A stretch of 64,000 bases of DNA from JAGQSZ01 sp049647585 (GCA_049647585.1 JBARXY010000026.1:1-64000), one strand, 5' to 3'; positions 34,704 to 45,706 are shown, counted from the stretch's first letter. Translations and numbers: made by a program. The notes: a model not told the origin generated them from the letters alone.

Positions 34704-35882
34704 GTGAAATACGTCCTCTGTGTCCCTGACGGCTGCGCCGATGAGCCCAATCCCGACCTTGGTGGTCGAACCCCGCTCCAGGTTGCAGATACTCCGGTTC
34801 TACGGTCACTCGCAGCCAGAGGGACCGTCGGTCGTGCACAGGTGATTCCCGAGGGGATGGCGCCGGGAAGTGACGTCGGAAACCTCTCACTCCTGGGCTT
34901 CGATCCTGCGATCCACCACACCGGCAGGGCGCCTATAGAGGCTGCTTCACTGGGGATCGAACTCGCACCGGACGAGGTCGCGTTCAGATGCAATCTGTCC
35001 ACCGTCGACATGGAGCGTGGCGGGAGCGACGGCTACATGGCGGACTTCGCGGGCGGTCATCCGAGTACCGAGGACGCTGCCGAGGTGATCGCCGCACTCG
35101 ACGCCGAGCTGGGATCCGGCATCGGCGCCGAGATCACCTTCCATCCCGGAGTCCAGTATCGCCACATCATGGTCGCGCCCCAGTCGTGGGCCGACGCCCA
35201 CTGCGTACCGCCGCACGACCTCAGCGACGACCCTGCAGTCTGGCCGGCCGGCCCGAGCGCACCGCTGTTGCGTGGGGTCATGGAGGCGAGCCGGGAGATT
35301 CTGGCAAGGTTCCCTTCGGTCGCCGCCAATCAGGTTTGGCTCTGGGGCCAGGGACACCAGCCGAGGCTGCCGTCGTTCCAATCGACCTACGGTCTGAAAG
35401 CCGGAATGGTGACAGCGGTGGACCTCGTTCGTGGACTGGGCGTCCTCACCGGTATGGACATCGTCGACGTTCCCGGCGCCACCGGCTGGTACGACACGGA
35501 CTACGAGGGCAAGCGTGACGCGGCGATCAATGCGCTCCGCAGCGGCAGCGACCTCTTTGTGATCCACGTGGAGGCCACCGATGAGGCTGGCCACGCGGGG
35601 AACGTCGCCGAGAAGGTCAAGGCGCTGGAGAACTGGGACCAGCGGATTCTCGCCGGGCTTATCCCGGCTCTAGATGAGATGGGTGAGTGGCGGCTGCTGA
35701 TGTCGCCCGACCATGCAACTCCGCTTGCGCTCAAGACCCATACTTCGGATTCGGTTCCCTATCTGCTCGTCGACTCGACGATCGACGGCCCGGGCGGGGA
35801 GTACTCCGAGGTCGGCACCGCTGACAGCGAGGTCGTCGATGGATATCGATTGATGGATCGACTGGTCAACGGTCGACCCTGA
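34704..35882 (+). CDS. ApgM-like alkaline-phosphatase-superfamily protein, probable homoserine kinase
   Basis: 392 residues from a GTG at 34704 (GAGGTG context). The family is the archaeal-type cofactor-independent phosphoglycerate mutase, with metal-binding VPDGCADEPNPDLGGRTPL, catalytic-Ser region PGSDVGNLSLLGFDP, FRCNLSTV, then VEATDEAGHAGN and SPDHATPLALKTHTSDSVPY carrying the Asp/His ligands. A branch of this family (proposed homoserine kinase, TIGR02535 type) replaces ThrB in several bacteria. Position directly after hom and thrC, with no GHMP-type thrB in sight, makes homoserine kinase the better guess than glycolytic mutase. The substrate is not provable by reading. Confidence 0.8.
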   Translation: MKYVLCVPDGCADEPNPDLGGRTPLQVADTPVLRSLAARGTVGRAQVIPEGMAPGSDVGNLSLLGFDPAIHHTGRAPIEAASLGIELAPDEVAFRCNLSTVDMERGGSDGYMADFAGGHPSTEDAAEVIAALDAELGSGIGAEITFHPGVQYRHIMVAPQSWADAHCVPPHDLSDDPAVWPAGPSAPLLRGVMEASREILARFPSVAANQVWLWGQGHQPRLPSFQSTYGLKAGMVTAVDLVRGLGVLTGMDIVDVPGATGWYDTDYEGKRDAAINALRSGSDLFVIHVEATDEAGHAGNVAEKVKALENWDQRILAGLIPALDEMGEWRLLMSPDHATPLALKTHTSDSVPYLLVDSTIDGPGGEYSEVGTADSEVVDGYRLMDRLVNGRP

Positions 35883-35918
35883 CCGCAATACCCTGACCGC
35901 AATATCCTGACCGCCCGA
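35877..35918 (+). repeat. 14-bp tandem repeat covering the ApgM-like stop
   Basis: CCCTGACCGCAATA at 35877-35890, an exact copy at 35891-35904, and a diverged third TCCTGACCGCCCGA at 35905-35918. The first unit includes the TGA stop codon. Confidence 0.9.
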
Positions 35919-36026
35919 GCCTGAAGCCCTTCCGATGGGTCTTGGCCAACGCGGAGAATTGCAGCGGACTAGCGGACCTAGTTAGAGTCGAAAAGTTCAT
36001 AAAGGTACCGCTAGGGGGCTTGCGGC

Positions 36027-36056
36027 CAGCCGATCAACGTGATCGGTCACCGGCTG
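36027..36056 (+). promoter_or_regulatory. stem-loop in the 343-base gap before rho
   Basis: CCGATCA (36030-36036), loop ACG, TGATCGG (36040-36046) is a perfect 7-bp hairpin; CAGCC 36027-36031 can alternatively pair with GGCTG 36052-36056. It lies about 170 bases before the rho start, in the only long gap of this region. Besides this and the tandem repeat at its left end, I see no gene in 35919-36225. Rho commonly controls its own leader; a link is speculative. Confidence 0.35.
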
Positions 36057-36225
36057 TTAGTGCCACTTGTTTGTCCGGGCATCGTCCCTGACGCTCAAGT
36101 GGATGCCCAGGTCCAGGGGTACCGCAAACCGTTGAATTGTCAGATCGACCGCTATTGGTGTGTCGACTGCCCGACAGTCGCAGCGTGACCGAATCCGCTG
36201 CCAGAGAGACAAGTGGGACATAGCA

Positions 36226-38193
<1,968 letters not shown>

Positions 38194-38308
38194 GGCGTCC
38201 ATTGCCGAAGGAATTTGCCCGGTTCGCTCCGGGGCGCGTACCCGCGCAATACTTATTCGTCCCCCATATGGGTGCCGCACGGAAACCGGTGCCCCAACGG
38301 AGAGTCCC

Positions 38309-38659
38309 ATGAAGCCCGGAATCCATCCCAACTACCGGTACGTCGTCTTTCAGGACACGTCCTCCGGCGACAAGATCCTGACCCGATCGACCATCGACAG
38401 TCATGAGACGACGACCTGGACCGACGGTAACGAGTACCCGCTCGCCAAGGTCGAGATCTCGGCATTCACCCACCCGTTCTTCACGGGCCAGATGAAGATC
38501 GTCGATACCGCCGGTCGTGTGGAGCGGTTCGAGCGTCGCTATGGCAGGCGCAAATCTGCCGGTGGAGCATCCGAGGCAGCAGGTTCGGAGAATTCGGCGG
38601 AAGCATCCGAGCCCGCGACCCCCGAGTCCACTGAAGCCGAGACCACCGAATCAGAGTGA
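38309..38659 (+). CDS. rpmE: 50S ribosomal protein L31, cysteine-free form with acidic tail
   Basis: 116 residues; the ATG at 38309 follows an ACGGAGAG site. MKPGIHPNYRYVVFQDTSSG and DKILTRSTIDS, then YPLAKVEISAFTHPFFTGQ match L31. The CxxC zinc ligands of the zinc-binding form are absent, so it is the zinc-free (type B, RpmE2-like) version. After the roughly 80-residue core comes a tail of about 35 residues rich in Glu, Ala, Ser and Thr (EASEPATPESTEAETTESE), not usual for the protein. rho-rpmE-prfA order is common in actinobacteria. No Zur-like palindrome was seen upstream. Confidence 0.9.
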   Translation: MKPGIHPNYRYVVFQDTSSGDKILTRSTIDSHETTTWTDGNEYPLAKVEISAFTHPFFTGQMKIVDTAGRVERFERRYGRRKSAGGASEAAGSENSAEASEPATPESTEAETTESE

Positions 38660-38744
38660 GTCGATCGCCGCTGATGGTGGGCCGAAGGGTCCGGCCACAG
38701 CGGCATCCACGGCATCCACGCACCCGTTTCCAGGCCAAGTGATC

Positions 38745-39758
38745 ATGCAGTCGGACCAGCGCGAGCGCCTGCTGGCCTCAAAGCTGACCGGCCTTGTCCG
38801 GTCCCTCCGTCCGGTTGGCGAAGGCGCTTCGGAGCCCGAGGCCAGAGGCGCATTGACGGTTATGACCGACGGCGCTCGCGCCTATGGGTTGATCGAAATG
38901 GGCGGCCCCGGCCCGGTTGCCTCAGCAGTCCTGTGGGCCCGGAGGAATGGCTGCGCCGAGCTGGTTCTGTTCGTTGACGAAGCTGCTTCGACGGGCGCCA
39001 GGTTTGCCTCCTACTTTTCTTCTGGAGACGTGCGGGTTTCGGTCCTCGAGGTCGCTGGCTCGACAGCGTCCGCAGTGGTAGCCGAACCGGCCCCAGCGAC
39101 GATCCCGGCACCGATCGTTCCCCATGACCTCATCGATGTTCTGCGGGCACAGCAGCTCGAAGTGGTTGCTGAACATGGGGTCATCCGTGGTGAGTTGCTC
39201 GGTCTGGAGGTGGCCCGTCTGGTGCGCTGGCCTGCTGCCAACGGCGGCGATGACGAGTTGCACCTCGAGGCGGGAGTCGGGCGTTTCGATCGGGACGCCG
39301 TCGCCGCGGTCAACGCCGATATGTCACCCGAGGACGCGCTCGGCCGAACTCTCGAAGTCGTACGCAAACATCGCTACTCGGGCGCACCCGTGCATCCACT
39401 CCAACTGCTCAGCCGGGAGCGGTGGCTCCGGGTTTCACTACTCGCCGATCCCGGACGAGTAGGTGCGAAACGACTCGAGGCCGTGGCGATGACCACCGAG
39501 GCGCCGGGAATGCGCGACCCGCATCCGGCTGCCGCCTACGGGGAACACCGGGATGGCCAATCGCTAATCGCTGTATGTTCCACCGGAATCAACATGGCGA
39601 CGGTGCCGCTTGCAGCCGACCTGCGTGCGGCGCTCGACCCTTCGGCCGATCTGGTGATCTTGGTGCCCGAGCGGGATCGCCACAGTGCAACGGTTGAGCT
39701 CGCAGCCATGCTCGAAGGTCGGGTAGAGGTACTCGGAACAGAAGTTGACTGGGGCTGA
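38745..39758 (+). CDS. conserved-looking hypothetical protein between rpmE and prfA
   Basis: 337 residues from the ATG at 38745 (a GTG two codons earlier is possible). No family recognised. The N-terminal part has alternating strand/helix text (GALTVMTDGARAYGLIEMG, RRNGCAELVLFVDEAASTGA). The middle has LGLEVARLVRW, LEAGVGRFDRDAV and GAPVHPLQLLSRERWLR; the end has SLIAVCSTGINMATVPLAAD and LVILVPERDRHSATVELAAM. No signal peptide or membrane span. One base separates its stop from the prfA start, so it is co-translated with release factor genes; a role in translation or RNA metabolism is only a context guess. Confidence 0.7.
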   Translation: MQSDQRERLLASKLTGLVRSLRPVGEGASEPEARGALTVMTDGARAYGLIEMGGPGPVASAVLWARRNGCAELVLFVDEAASTGARFASYFSSGDVRVSVLEVAGSTASAVVAEPAPATIPAPIVPHDLIDVLRAQQLEVVAEHGVIRGELLGLEVARLVRWPAANGGDDELHLEAGVGRFDRDAVAAVNADMSPEDALGRTLEVVRKHRYSGAPVHPLQLLSRERWLRVSLLADPGRVGAKRLEAVAMTTEAPGMRDPHPAAAYGEHRDGQSLIAVCSTGINMATVPLAADLRAALDPSADLVILVPERDRHSATVELAAMLEGRVEVLGTEVDWG

Positions 39759-39759
39759 A

Positions 39760-40842
39760 ATGAGCTGGACCGACCTTGCGTCCCGACTCGAAGTTCTGGA
39801 GCGAGAGTTCCACGACGTGCAGGCCAGACTCGGCGACCCGAACGTTGCTGCAGATCAGAGCCGCTACATCGAACTCTCGAAGCGCTACAAGGAACTCGAC
39901 GATGTCGTCACGCTCCTCAATCGTCTGCGCGAAACAGAAGGTGACCTTGAGGCGGCAAGGGAGCTTCACGCTTCAGCCGATCCAGTAGATCGCGAGTTGT
40001 TGCGTGGCGAGGTCAATGAACTCGAAGCCGCGGTCGAGCAACTTGGTGGGGATCTGCGAATGCTGCTGCTTCCCTCCGATCCCTTCGATGAGCGGAACGT
40101 GATCATCGAGATCCGAGGTGCTGAGGGAGGCGAAGAGGCGAACCTGTTCGCGAAGGATCTATTCGGTATGTATCAGGGCTTCGCGTCGAGTCTTGGTTGG
40201 AAGATGGAAGTGATGTCCTCGTCGCCATCGGATCTTGGTGGCTTGGCGGAGGTCACGTTCCGGCTGAGCGGAGACCGAGTCTGGTCCCGGATGAAATTCG
40301 AAGCCGGGGTCCACCGCGTCCAACGCGTACCGGTCACCGAGTCCCAGGGTCGGATCCACACCTCATCCGCGACGGTTGCTGTGCTGCCCGAAGCCGACGA
40401 GGTGGAAGTTCAGATCGACCCCAACGACCTGAACGTGGACGTGTATCGCTCCTCTGGTCCGGGAGGGCAGTCGGTCAATACAACTGACTCCGCGGTACGA
40501 ATAACCCACCTTCCGACCGGCTTGGTCGTAGCCATGCAGGACGAGAAGAGCCAGATCCAGAATCGTGCCAAGGCTCTCCAGGTTCTGCGTGCCCGACTGC
40601 TGAAGCTGGAACAGGATCGGCAGATGAACGAAGCATCGGGTCAGCGGAAGGCGCAGATCGGCGGCGGCGGTAGGAGCGAGAAGGTCCGTACCTACAACTT
40701 CAAGGAGAACCGGGTCTCGGATCACAGAATCGGTCTGACCCTCTACCACCTCGACAAGATTCTCTCGGGAGATCTGACCGAGATAAGCGACGCCCTCGTC
40801 GCCGATGACCGGGCAACCCGACTGGCGGAGCAAGTTTCTTGA
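39760..40842 (+). CDS. prfA: peptide chain release factor 1
   Basis: 360 residues; the ATG at 39760 is preferred over a TTG five codons earlier, which lies in the previous gene. It ends translation at UAA and UAG. The recognition motif PVT appears in RVPVTESQGRIHTSS and the catalytic GGQ in YRSSGPGGQSVNTTDSAVR. Its stop overlaps the prmC start (TTGA), matching the functional pair: PrmC methylates the GGQ glutamine. Confidence 0.97.
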   Translation: MSWTDLASRLEVLEREFHDVQARLGDPNVAADQSRYIELSKRYKELDDVVTLLNRLRETEGDLEAARELHASADPVDRELLRGEVNELEAAVEQLGGDLRMLLLPSDPFDERNVIIEIRGAEGGEEANLFAKDLFGMYQGFASSLGWKMEVMSSSPSDLGGLAEVTFRLSGDRVWSRMKFEAGVHRVQRVPVTESQGRIHTSSATVAVLPEADEVEVQIDPNDLNVDVYRSSGPGGQSVNTTDSAVRITHLPTGLVVAMQDEKSQIQNRAKALQVLRARLLKLEQDRQMNEASGQRKAQIGGGGRSEKVRTYNFKENRVSDHRIGLTLYHLDKILSGDLTEISDALVADDRATRLAEQVS

Positions 40843-41753
40843 ACAATGCCGGTGGTGATCGTGTGGCGGGTCGCGAAGATGGAACGATTAGCTGGGGCGA
40901 ACTCCTGGTCGAGGCCCGCGAAGCGCTGGCAGCAAGCGGCAATCCATATGCCGGGGGAGATGCTCGGCGAATCATCGAAGAAGCATCCGGCGCCTCACCG
41001 TCGGCATTTCTGCTCGGCCTTGACCAACTGGTGACCGAAGGCGGCATGTCGCGCTACGAGCGGATGTTGGCCCGCAGGCTGACGGGTGAACCGCTCCAGT
41101 ACGTACTCGGCTCATGGGCGTTCAGAACTCTTGACCTGATGGTCGACCGCCGCGTCTTGATTCCACGGCCAGAAACTGAAGCGGTCGTTGAGATGGCTTT
41201 GGCGGAACTGGATCTGATCGGCGGATCCGACAGAGAGACACTCGTGGTCGACCTTGGAACTGGATCCGGCGCCATTGGACTGTCGATTGCAGCGGAAAGG
41301 GTCCGGTCACGTGTTTGGCTCACAGACTCGTCATCCGATGCCCTTGATGTTGCGAGGGCCAACATCTCTGGCCTGGGTAGAAGTGGCGCTCGGGTCAGCA
41401 GTGCGCTGGGGTCATGGTTCGAGGCGCTGCCGGAGGGCCTACGTGGCTCGGTGGACCTGATCATCTCAAATCCGCCGTACGTGGCCACGGCAATCGAACT
41501 TCCCGACGAGGTAACTGAATGGGAGCCCGGATCAGCCTTGTGGTCCGGAGACGACGGAACCGATGACCTGCGGGTGATACTTGCCGGAGCGGGGGAGTGG
41601 CTTAGGGCAGACGGGGTGCTTGTCTGCGAGATCTCTCCGGAGCAGGCGGGCACGGTGCTCGAGCTTGCTGGCGGGTACTTCCACGACTGCAGGATCGGTG
41701 TGGATCTGACCGGCCGCGATCGGGCCCTTTTGGCCCGTCGTCCACGGCCCTGA
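40839..41753 (+). CDS. prmC: release factor glutamine methyltransferase
   Basis: 304 residues from a TTG overlapping the prfA stop by four bases; a GTG at 40860 is an alternative. It N5-methylates the glutamine of the GGQ motif in RF1 and RF2. The N-terminal helical domain and PLQYVLGSWAFRTLDLMV lead to the methyltransferase fold with VIPRPETE-like LIPRPETEAVV, the SAM loop VVDLGTGSGAIGLSIA, and the NPPY catalytic motif in IISNPPYVA. Standard length. Confidence 0.95.
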   Translation: MNNAGGDRVAGREDGTISWGELLVEAREALAASGNPYAGGDARRIIEEASGASPSAFLLGLDQLVTEGGMSRYERMLARRLTGEPLQYVLGSWAFRTLDLMVDRRVLIPRPETEAVVEMALAELDLIGGSDRETLVVDLGTGSGAIGLSIAAERVRSRVWLTDSSSDALDVARANISGLGRSGARVSSALGSWFEALPEGLRGSVDLIISNPPYVATAIELPDEVTEWEPGSALWSGDDGTDDLRVILAGAGEWLRADGVLVCEISPEQAGTVLELAGGYFHDCRIGVDLTGRDRALLARRPRP

Positions 41754-41817
41754 AGAGTTAGTGTTCCCAAACGACCCAACGGTGATTTGGGACGAATCTG
41801 GATCTAGGGAGCAGCGG

Positions 41818-42243
41818 GTGGACAGCAAAAATGGACGGCTCGACCGCAAGGATGTCATCCAGGAAATCCCGCTGTTCGCGAACTTCAGCGACGAAGAAGC
41901 CCAGCGTGTGGCGGAGATCTCCAACGAGACCAATTTCAGCGCGGGGTCGGTAATCGTCGATCAGGGTGATCCCGGAACTGTCTGCCACGTCATCATCTCG
42001 GGGGACGCGAGTGTCTACGTACGCGGCGAGTATGTGGCGACATCAGGGCCCGGCTCGATGATCGGAGAGATGGCCCTCGTCGACCGACGGCCAAGAACCG
42101 CAACGGTTCTGGCGAATACCGAGTTGACGACACTGCAGTTCGACTCGGACGCCTTTCGTGTTCTCCTCGAAGAGATGCCGAAGGCCTCTGAGCAGATCCT
42201 GCGCTCTCTCCGAGCCAGGTTGGATCGCCTCGACAGGCTCTGA
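41818..42243 (+). CDS. single-domain cyclic-nucleotide-binding protein
   Basis: 141 residues from the GTG at 41818, with AGGGAG at 41806-41811; a GTG at 41761 is in frame but lacks a site. The protein is one cNMP-binding beta barrel: IPLFANFSDEEAQRVAEI, then GDPGTVCHVIISGDASVYV, and the phosphate cassette GSMIGEMALVDRRPRTATV with its Arg. No helix-turn-helix follows, so it is not a Crp-type regulator by itself; it ends in a helix ARLDRLDRL. Partner unknown. It converges on the thiolase-like gene. Confidence 0.85.
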   Translation: MDSKNGRLDRKDVIQEIPLFANFSDEEAQRVAEISNETNFSAGSVIVDQGDPGTVCHVIISGDASVYVRGEYVATSGPGSMIGEMALVDRRPRTATVLANTELTTLQFDSDAFRVLLEEMPKASEQILRSLRARLDRLDRL

Positions 42244-42252
42244 ATTCCGACT

Positions 42253-42308
42253 GGGATAATTTGCCTGGGATTATCCGACCGGGATTATCCGACCGGGATT
42301 ATTTGAGT
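42253..42308. repeat. 14-bp tandem repeat between convergent genes, four copies
   Basis: GGGATAATTTGCCT, GGGATTATCCGACC, GGGATTATCCGACC and GGGATTATTTGAGT at 42253-42308; the middle two are exact. The last unit contains the stop codon of the minus-strand thiolase-like gene (42299-42301). Confidence 0.9.
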
Positions 42309-43867
42309 TCGAAGTTGCCCGCGCCGTCGATGACGACGACCCGCTCGGTCATGTCCGACGCGACCATCTCATCCATCACGTCCGGGTCGCTACTGAGAGC
42401 CCACGTCCTGGTGCCCTCAGGGGTCAGGCACGCGGCATGGGCCCGCTCGGGCTTCGATTCACGGTCATGCATGACTGCCCAGCCCTCGATGACCGCTTCT
42501 CCACTGTGATCGACAACCGCTTCGATGCCCGGAATCCGGTCGACCTCCTGTTGCGGACTTTCGTAGCGGAATCCATCCGATGGCGGCCTGGTCGAGTAGA
42601 TGCCAAAGGCATGTTTGTCGATGTTTCCGCCGTTGGCCGTAATGAACCCGGTAGTGCCGGCATCGGCGCGTAGAGCGTCGACCATCGACGCGATGGCGTG
42701 CCCGACCGGGTTGTTCCACGGGCCACCGGCGAAAGCCAAACCTCCGTAGACCGTCAACTGCCTGTCCGCTCCTATGCCCAGGGCTCCCATGGCGATCTGA
42801 ACTGCCGAGGGGTAACAGGAATACAGGTCGAGGTGGGCTACGTCGTCGATTCCCACCCCGGCGAGTTCCATCGCACGGGATCCCGCGACCTTGATACCGG
42901 GAGAGGAATGGAAGTTCGGCCGCTCGGAAATTGAGCGGTCTTTGGCGTCGGTGCCCGAGTGGACGAACACCCACCGGTCCGGAGCGATACCCAACGCACG
43001 AGCCTTCGCCACCGAACAGATGATGGCGGCGGAGGCCATGTCCACATCGGGATTCGCCACCATACGCTTGGTGTAGGGCGAGCCCAGCAGCCGGTTCTGC
43101 TCGGTCGGTGTGACGATCTCTTCGGCCGTGTAGAACTCGCGTCGCCAGGCGAACTGGTTTTCGCTCGCTACCTTCGAGAAGCCACTCCAGATGTCACCGA
43201 CGCGGCGCAGGTGCTCGTCGCGGCTCAGTCCTGATTCATGCCAGAGAGCACTTTCGAATACCGGGTACGTCTGGAGAGGCATTACCACTCCCCGGGCGGC
43301 GTCGGCTTCATGACCCATGAAGAACGGTGACTCGTCCATCCAGTCCGGCGTCACCGCATCGTCCTGCTTGGTCCACTCGAGTTCACGCCCCTCGCGCCGT
43401 GCCATGCCCCGGGTGCGACCAGCTTCGGCGCCACAGAGGACCGCCAGGTCCAGATCACCGGACGAGATCGAAAGGCAGATCCGGTTCATCAGCATCTGGG
43501 GGGTGTTGCCGCCGACGGTCGCATACCAGGTGCGAGCGCCGTTGATTCCGAGTTCAGCGTTCACAAGTGCGGCAGGGTCCCTGTATCGCCACGTGAACGT
43601 GGGAACAGCGGCTGTCAGTTCGACGTTCGAAAGTACCCCAGAGCCGACCTCTGAACTTCCGCAGTCAGCGGCTGCGATTCGAACTGCCTCGGCCATCAGC
43701 CCCACCGGCTCGATCGCGTCGGCACCTCTGTCGACCCGGTTCAGGAACTGTCCCACTCCGACTATGACCGGCAGTCTGGGGTCGATGGACCGGGATACCT
43801 CACCCCGAAGCGTTCCCTGTGATCCGGTTGGTTCGTTGCCTTTAGCACCGCCTGTTGCTGAACCCAT
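42299..43867 (-). CDS. thiolase-like acetyl-CoA acetyltransferase family protein
   Basis: 522 residues from the ATG at 43867; an earlier in-frame codon at 43954 lies in the rpiB region. The N-terminus LPVIVGVGQFLNRVD and the segment AVLCGAEAGRTRGMARR place it in the SCP-x/OleA-like atypical thiolase group. The C-terminal His-region GGPWNNPVGHAIASMVDAL and NGGNIDKHAFGIYSTRPP are typical of the actinobacterial acetyl-CoA acetyltransferase-like proteins that carry an extra OB-like C-terminal domain. The usual catalytic Cys motif is not evident near residue 90-110, so condensing activity is uncertain. Divergent from rpiB. Confidence 0.75.
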   Translation of the reverse strand: MGSATGGAKGNEPTGSQGTLRGEVSRSIDPRLPVIVGVGQFLNRVDRGADAIEPVGLMAEAVRIAAADCGSSEVGSGVLSNVELTAAVPTFTWRYRDPAALVNAELGINGARTWYATVGGNTPQMLMNRICLSISSGDLDLAVLCGAEAGRTRGMARREGRELEWTKQDDAVTPDWMDESPFFMGHEADAARGVVMPLQTYPVFESALWHESGLSRDEHLRRVGDIWSGFSKVASENQFAWRREFYTAEEIVTPTEQNRLLGSPYTKRMVANPDVDMASAAIICSVAKARALGIAPDRWVFVHSGTDAKDRSISERPNFHSSPGIKVAGSRAMELAGVGIDDVAHLDLYSCYPSAVQIAMGALGIGADRQLTVYGGLAFAGGPWNNPVGHAIASMVDALRADAGTTGFITANGGNIDKHAFGIYSTRPPSDGFRYESPQQEVDRIPGIEAVVDHSGEAVIEGWAVMHDRESKPERAHAACLTPEGTRTWALSSDPDVMDEMVASDMTERVVVIDGAGNFELK

Positions 43868-43928
43868 GAGTGTGATCCTACGGTCGTGACCAATATCGGG
43901 CTCAATGGCATCGGGTAGGATGGACTCC

Positions 43929-44402
43929 GTGACCAACGCTGATGCCGCATCCAAAGGTGCTTCGGAACCGCTTCGGGTGGCTCTCGCAGCCGACCACGCC
44001 GGTGTCCATCTGAAGGACGAATTGGTCAGCTATCTCAAGGAGCAGGGGATAGAGGTCACGGATCTCGGAACCCACGGCGATGACCGTGTCGACTATCCGG
44101 ACTTCGGGTTTGCTCTGGGCCGAGAGGTCGCCGACGGGCAGTCTGACCTTGGAGTTGCAGTTTGTGGATCGGGCTTGGGCGTATGTATGGCCGCCAACAA
44201 GATCCACGGCATCCGAGCCGCAGCAGTTCACGACGTGACGTCTGCCCGCCTCACCCGAGAACACAACAATGCCAATGTGATCTGCCTCGGTGAGCGACTC
44301 ATCGGTGTCGAGGTGGCCAAGGACGCTGTGGACGCATTTCTTTCGGCCCGTTTCGCAGGCGGAAGACATGCCGGCCGGGTGGCCAAGCTGGACGCCCAGT
44401 AG
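43929..44402 (+). CDS. rpiB: ribose-5-phosphate isomerase B family sugar-phosphate isomerase
   Basis: 157 residues if the GTG at 43929 is used (AGGA eight bases upstream); an ATG at 43920 is equally in frame. The RpiB/LacAB fold is clear: VALAADHAGVHLKDELVSYL, then GTHGDDRVDYPDF, and the active-site Cys in GVAVCGSGLGVCMAANK. It interconverts ribose-5-P and ribulose-5-P. Located directly before glyA, as in other actinobacteria, separated by 42 bases that hold a short tandem repeat. Confidence 0.92.
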   Translation: MTNADAASKGASEPLRVALAADHAGVHLKDELVSYLKEQGIEVTDLGTHGDDRVDYPDFGFALGREVADGQSDLGVAVCGSGLGVCMAANKIHGIRAAAVHDVTSARLTREHNNANVICLGERLIGVEVAKDAVDAFLSARFAGGRHAGRVAKLDAQ

Positions 44403-44406
44403 TTCC

Positions 44407-44430
44407 GATTCTGCTACTGATTCTGCTCAG
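44407..44430 (+). repeat. 12-bp direct duplication after the rpiB stop
   Basis: GATTCTGCTACT at 44407-44418 is followed by GATTCTGCTCAG at 44419-44430, beginning five bases after the rpiB stop and ending before the glyA ribosome site. Confidence 0.75.
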
Positions 44431-44444
44431 AAAGTGACGAGTAC

Positions 44445-45686
44445 ATGCCCTGGATGACTGACCGCGACACAGAACTCTTCTCGGCCATCGACCGAGAAGT
44501 TGAGCGCCAGAACACGACGATTCAGCTGATCGCATCCGAGAACTTCACGTCTCCGGCAGTGATGGAGGCCGTAGGTTCGGCGCTTACCAACAAGTATTCC
44601 GAGGGCTACCCCGGAAAGCGCTATTACGGCGGAAATCTCGTCGTGGACGAGATCGAGTCGCTGGCCATTGAACGGGTGAAGGCCCTTTTCGGAGCCGAGG
44701 CTGCCAACGTGCAGCCGCATTCGGGTGCCAACGCCAACCTCGGTGTCTACCTGGCGCTGCTGGAAGCCGGTGACACGGTCCTCGGGCTCAGCCTCGACCA
44801 TGGCGGTCACCTGACGCATGGTTCACCGGTCAACATCTCGGGACGCTTCTACAACTTCGTCTCGTATTCGGTGACACCGAGCGACGAAAGGCTCGACTTC
44901 GACCAGATCAGGGACTTGGCCCACAAGCACCGTCCCAAGATGATCGTCGCAGGCGCAACCGCCTACCCGCGCGTCATCGACCCCGAGCCGCTCCGACAGA
45001 TCTGCGATGAGGTCGGAGCGCTCTTCATGTTCGACGCGGCACACATTGCGGGCCTGGTTGCGGGTGGAGCCCACCCCAACCCGGTTCCCCTGGCGGACGT
45101 AGTTACGTTCACGACACACAAGACGCTTCGAGGCCCGAGGGGCGGCTGCATCGTCTCGAAGGACGAGTATGCAGCCAAGATCAACAAGGCGATCTTTCCC
45201 GGGCTCCAGGGTGGCCCACTCGAGCATGTGATTGCCGGCAAGGCCGTGGCGTTCCGTGAGGCCGCGGATGCCAGTTTCTCGACCTACGCCCATCAGATCG
45301 TAAGCAACTCGAGAGCACTCGCCAAAGGTCTCGCCGAGAACGGATTCCGACTCGTTTCTGGTGGTACGGACAACCATTTGATGCTCATCGACCTGCGCAC
45401 CTTCGATGCGGACCTGACGGGCAAGGACGCCCAGAACGCGTTGGACCGTGCGGGCATCACGCTCAACAAGAACACCGTCCCCGACGATCCGCGTTCACCG
45501 TTCGTCACCTCGGGGCTCCGCATAGGGACGCCGTCGGTGACCACCCAGGGAATGACCGAACCCCAGATGGGTCAGATCGCAGAACTCATCACCAGAGTTC
45601 TCCGTTCACCAGAGGACGAAGCGGTGGCCGCCTCGGTTCGCTCCGAGGTTGCGGACCTCTGCGCCGCGTTCACGCCCTACGCCTGA
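44445..45686 (+). CDS. glyA: serine hydroxymethyltransferase
   Basis: 413 residues; ATG at 44445, with a second ATG three codons inside. It makes glycine and methylene-tetrahydrofolate from serine, using PLP. Landmarks: QLIASENFTSPAVMEAVGS, the YGGNLVVDEIE region, the HPHSGA-like VQPHSGANANLG, and the PLP Lys in VTFTTHKTLRGPRGG. C-terminal GLRIGTPSVTTQGM is typical. Length normal. It converges on the glycosylphosphotransferase gene with 20 bases between. Confidence 0.97.
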   Translation: MPWMTDRDTELFSAIDREVERQNTTIQLIASENFTSPAVMEAVGSALTNKYSEGYPGKRYYGGNLVVDEIESLAIERVKALFGAEAANVQPHSGANANLGVYLALLEAGDTVLGLSLDHGGHLTHGSPVNISGRFYNFVSYSVTPSDERLDFDQIRDLAHKHRPKMIVAGATAYPRVIDPEPLRQICDEVGALFMFDAAHIAGLVAGGAHPNPVPLADVVTFTTHKTLRGPRGGCIVSKDEYAAKINKAIFPGLQGGPLEHVIAGKAVAFREAADASFSTYAHQIVSNSRALAKGLAENGFRLVSGGTDNHLMLIDLRTFDADLTGKDAQNALDRAGITLNKNTVPDDPRSPFVTSGLRIGTPSVTTQGMTEPQMGQIAELITRVLRSPEDEAVAASVRSEVADLCAAFTPYA

Positions 45687-45706
45687 ACGAGCGCGAACCT
45701 TGAGGT

